A stretch of 7,767 bases of DNA from Deferribacteraceae bacterium (GTDB lineage: Bacteria; Chrysiogenota; Deferribacteres; Deferribacterales; JAISNW01): NCBI GenBank assembly GCA_031276055.1, contig JAISNW010000110.1, positions 1 to 7,767 of the forward strand, read 5' to 3'. This document shows, in pieces, positions 6,245-7,767 of this stretch. The position numbers were made by a program, and so were the translations under genes. The notes beneath the pieces were generated by a model. It was not told the origin of the DNA. It made no database searches and saw only the letters and a list, made by a program, of their open reading frames with translations. Positions within the stretch are counted from its first letter, which is position 1; the number at the start of each line of letters is the position of its first letter.

Positions 6245-7433
6245 TAAAACCTCGTTTAGCGTTTATAGCCCTTTCTGCCTCGTCTGCTGCACGCGCCGCG
6301 CAGTCTTGCATAGAGAGCCCTCCAAAATAGTTGCCTAAAAGGTGGAGATTTTTTATCCCTTTTAGGAGCTCTTCAACCTTTTTCATCCGTTCAACGTGCC
6401 CAGTGAAGAGGCGGGGGAGGCAAAATCGTTCAGTTTGAGTGAATATATCCGCTTCAGGCGCTATCTGCAAGAGCGGTTTGAGCTTTGAGAAAGCATCATA
6501 TATATTATCCTCTCCATCCAGAAAGTGCAGCGCAGCTGCACGATATTCATCATCTGCTGTTTGATCTCTTGAAACCGCCCCTCTGAAATCGCCATCCCTT
6601 GAGATAATATACCCAAAAAGAGGGAAAGTGTAATCAACTTTCTTTGCAGCAAAGAGCAGCGCGCGGGAATTGGAGGCAGGGATGGAATTTAATATCTTTG
6701 GAATATCCCCCGCCCACTCTAAGAGCTTTGCAGCCTCTAAAGCGTCAACGGCGATTACCAGCCGCTCCGCCCTGATCTCTTCGCCGAGAGATGTTATAAC
6801 AGTATATCCGTTATCGGTTTTTATCGCCTTTTCCGCCGCTGTTGACAAGTTGACCGTTATATTGTCTTGAGCGGCGATCTTCTCTATCAAGGCGGATATT
6901 CCGCCTGTAAGGGTAAAAGAGCGCGGATAGTCCGTTCTCTTCGCGCTGCGGCGTTTCATGATTATATCCGCCGCAATTTCAGAGGCGTCTTGACAGATTA
7001 TCGCGCTTAGGGCGGGGAGGATCACCCGTTCATAATTTTTACCGAATATAGAGTAATACTCTCGAACGCTCTTAGCATCTTTAGTGCAGAATGGGAGGCG
7101 CAGCGCCCCTCTTGCAAGCCCCCATAGAGAGAGCTGCGATGCTATAGAATAGAAACTGCCGCCCGCTTTAATGAGATAACCGCGGCTTTTATTGGCAATA
7201 ACGGAGGAGGCGGGGAAAAGCTCATCTATGATCCTTATTAACGCTAGATAGCTGTTATAGATGGTATGCGCCCCCAGTTCCGCAAAAAAAGCTCCCCCAA
7301 ACGGTCGGACGGTGTGGATCGCCCCGCCGAGACGGTCTGCCTTTTCTAAAATTAGAACTTTGCCGCTTTTTGAAAAATGGTGGGCAAAAACTGCTCCGCT
7401 TAATCCGCCGCCGATAACGATAGCGTCAAACAT
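6237..7433 (-). CDS. FAD-dependent oxidoreductase, protoporphyrinogen oxidase-like (HemG/HemY superfamily)
   Basis: This 398-residue flavoprotein begins with a Rossmann motif, IVIGGGLSGAV (G8, G10, G13). Next come the acidic ribose contact E30 and RLGG (34-37), the usual start of the amine-oxidase/PPOX/phytoene-desaturase superfamily. A LTGGISALIEKIA segment sits mid-protein. The C-terminus carries LLGNYFGGLSMQDCAARAAD (from L365), which resembles the FAD-closing motif of protoporphyrinogen IX oxidases. That enzyme would oxidise protoporphyrinogen IX to protoporphyrin IX in heme synthesis. The protein is shorter than typical PPOX (about 450-470), and no other heme gene is adjacent, so a related desaturase or amine-oxidase-like activity remains possible. 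The start lies 3 bp after the proC stop without a clear ribosome-binding site, suggesting coupling. The end overlaps lysA by 8 bp. Confidence 0.8.
   Translation of the reverse strand: MFDAIVIGGGLSGAVFAHHFSKSGKVLILEKADRLGGAIHTVRPFGGAFFAELGAHTIYNSYLALIRIIDELFPASSVIANKSRGYLIKAGGSFYSIASQLSLWGLARGALRLPFCTKDAKSVREYYSIFGKNYERVILPALSAIICQDASEIAADIIMKRRSAKRTDYPRSFTLTGGISALIEKIAAQDNITVNLSTAAEKAIKTDNGYTVITSLGEEIRAERLVIAVDALEAAKLLEWAGDIPKILNSIPASNSRALLFAAKKVDYTFPLFGYIISRDGDFRGAVSRDQTADDEYRAAALHFLDGEDNIYDAFSKLKPLLQIAPEADIFTQTERFCLPRLFTGHVERMKKVEELLKGIKNLHLLGNYFGGLSMQDCAARAADEAERAINAKRGFNV
6250..6253 (-). promoter_or_regulatory. Ribosome-binding site of lysA, inside the upstream gene
   Basis: GAGG on the minus strand lies 5 nt before the lysA ATG (6244), within the last codons of the FAD oxidoreductase gene. 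It supports the ATG that overlaps the upstream stop. Confidence 0.6.
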
Positions 7434-7436
7434 CCA

Positions 7437-7767
7437 CTATCTAACCAACTCTGAAAATTTCTTAAAAGCAGCTTTCACTGCGTTCATCACAGCGTATCTG
7501 AACCCCGCCTTTTCAAGCTCTGCAACCCCTTCAATAGTTGTGCCGCCCGGTGAGCAAACCTCCGCCCGTATTATTGCAGGGTGCACCCCTCTTTCTAAAC
7601 AGAGTTTGCCCGTTCCATAGACGGTCTGCATAGCGATGCGCTGTGCAGTAGAGTGCGTGAGCCCTGCTAGAATGCCGCCTTCTACTAAAGCCTCAATGAG
7701 CATTGCCGTATAAGCTGGACCGCTCCCGCTTATTGCGGAAAATGCGGCGATGCTCTTCTCTGGCATC
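7437..7767 (-). CDS. proC: Pyrroline-5-carboxylate reductase, C-terminal part (N-terminus off the right edge)
   Basis: The visible 110 codons are the C-terminal dimerisation domain of ProC, which reduces pyrroline-5-carboxylate to proline with NAD(P)H. Diagnostic segments are SGSGPAYTAMLIEALVEGG, the GTGKL stretch, and AEVCSPGGTTIEGVAELEKAG, which matches the family signature around SPGGTT. The ending, VKAAFKKFSEL, is also typical. Complete proteins are about 265-280 residues, so roughly the first 60 percent, including the Rossmann NAD(P)-binding domain, lies beyond the window. The methionine at 7766 is internal to the family alignment and is not the true start. The gene leads the visible part of the minus-strand unit, 3 bp before the FAD oxidoreductase. 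Confidence 0.93.
   Translation of the reverse strand, partial: MPEKSIAAFSAISGSGPAYTAMLIEALVEGGILAGLTHSTAQRIAMQTVYGTGKLCLERGVHPAIIRAEVCSPGGTTIEGVAELEKAGFRYAVMNAVKAAFKKFSELVR

Noticed and set aside
7261..7620. 119-residue plus-strand open frame spanning the proC/oxidoreductase junction
   Set aside because: Antisense to two recognised genes and with no features of its own.
7764..7766. ATG at 7766 as the true start of proC
   Set aside because: The encoded residues align to the middle of ProC, just before SGSGPAY; the frame is open to the window edge, so this methionine is internal.

Overview
The window reads as a compact, ordinary-GC bacterial chromosome segment (roughly mid-40s percent GC by eye, with frequent ATA isoleucine codons), almost entirely coding. 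The protein set suggests a Gram-negative-type, probably respiratory bacterium: a membrane diguanylate cyclase with a periplasmic c-type heme motif, an FlhG/MinD-like ATPase of the kind common in motile Deferribacterota and deltaproteobacteria-like lineages, a FAD-dependent protoporphyrinogen-oxidase-like enzyme, and diaminopimelate decarboxylase. A Deferribacterota-like host is a guess from protein style and cannot be settled from this window. I see no tRNA, rRNA, CRISPR array, insertion sequence or phage gene.

Layout. (1) Positions 1-1184, minus strand: the first 394 codons of a DUF3365/Tll0287-like heme sensor fused to GGDEF, running off the left edge. (2) Positions 1185-1412: the only real intergenic gap, a divergent promoter region with a fairly good minus-strand promoter and a small AT-rich palindrome. 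(3) Positions 1413-4321, plus strand: a three-gene unit made of a DUF2062 membrane protein, an FlhG/MinD/ParA-type ATPase overlapping it by 8 bp, and a two-TM protein laid out like a sensor histidine kinase whose catalytic motifs appear to be lost. (4) Positions 4318-7767, minus strand: a tight unit transcribed toward the first, in the order proC (partial), FAD oxidoreductase, lysA, radC. Its genes are 3 bp apart or overlap by 8 bp. The two units meet tail to tail with a 4-bp overlap and no visible terminator.

How the parts may work together. The minus-strand unit joins amino-acid biosynthesis (proline, lysine/peptidoglycan precursor) and a probable heme-pathway enzyme with the JAMM-family protein RadC; tight coupling shows co-expression rather than a shared pathway. 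The plus-strand unit is the most unusual part: a membrane protein of unknown function, a ParA-superfamily positioning-type ATPase and a membrane protein with a degenerate kinase-like cytoplasmic region. It could be a membrane-linked localisation or signalling module, but that is inference from gene order and domain layout. A seven-G tract at the junction of its first two genes is placed so that losing one G would fuse the two reading frames.
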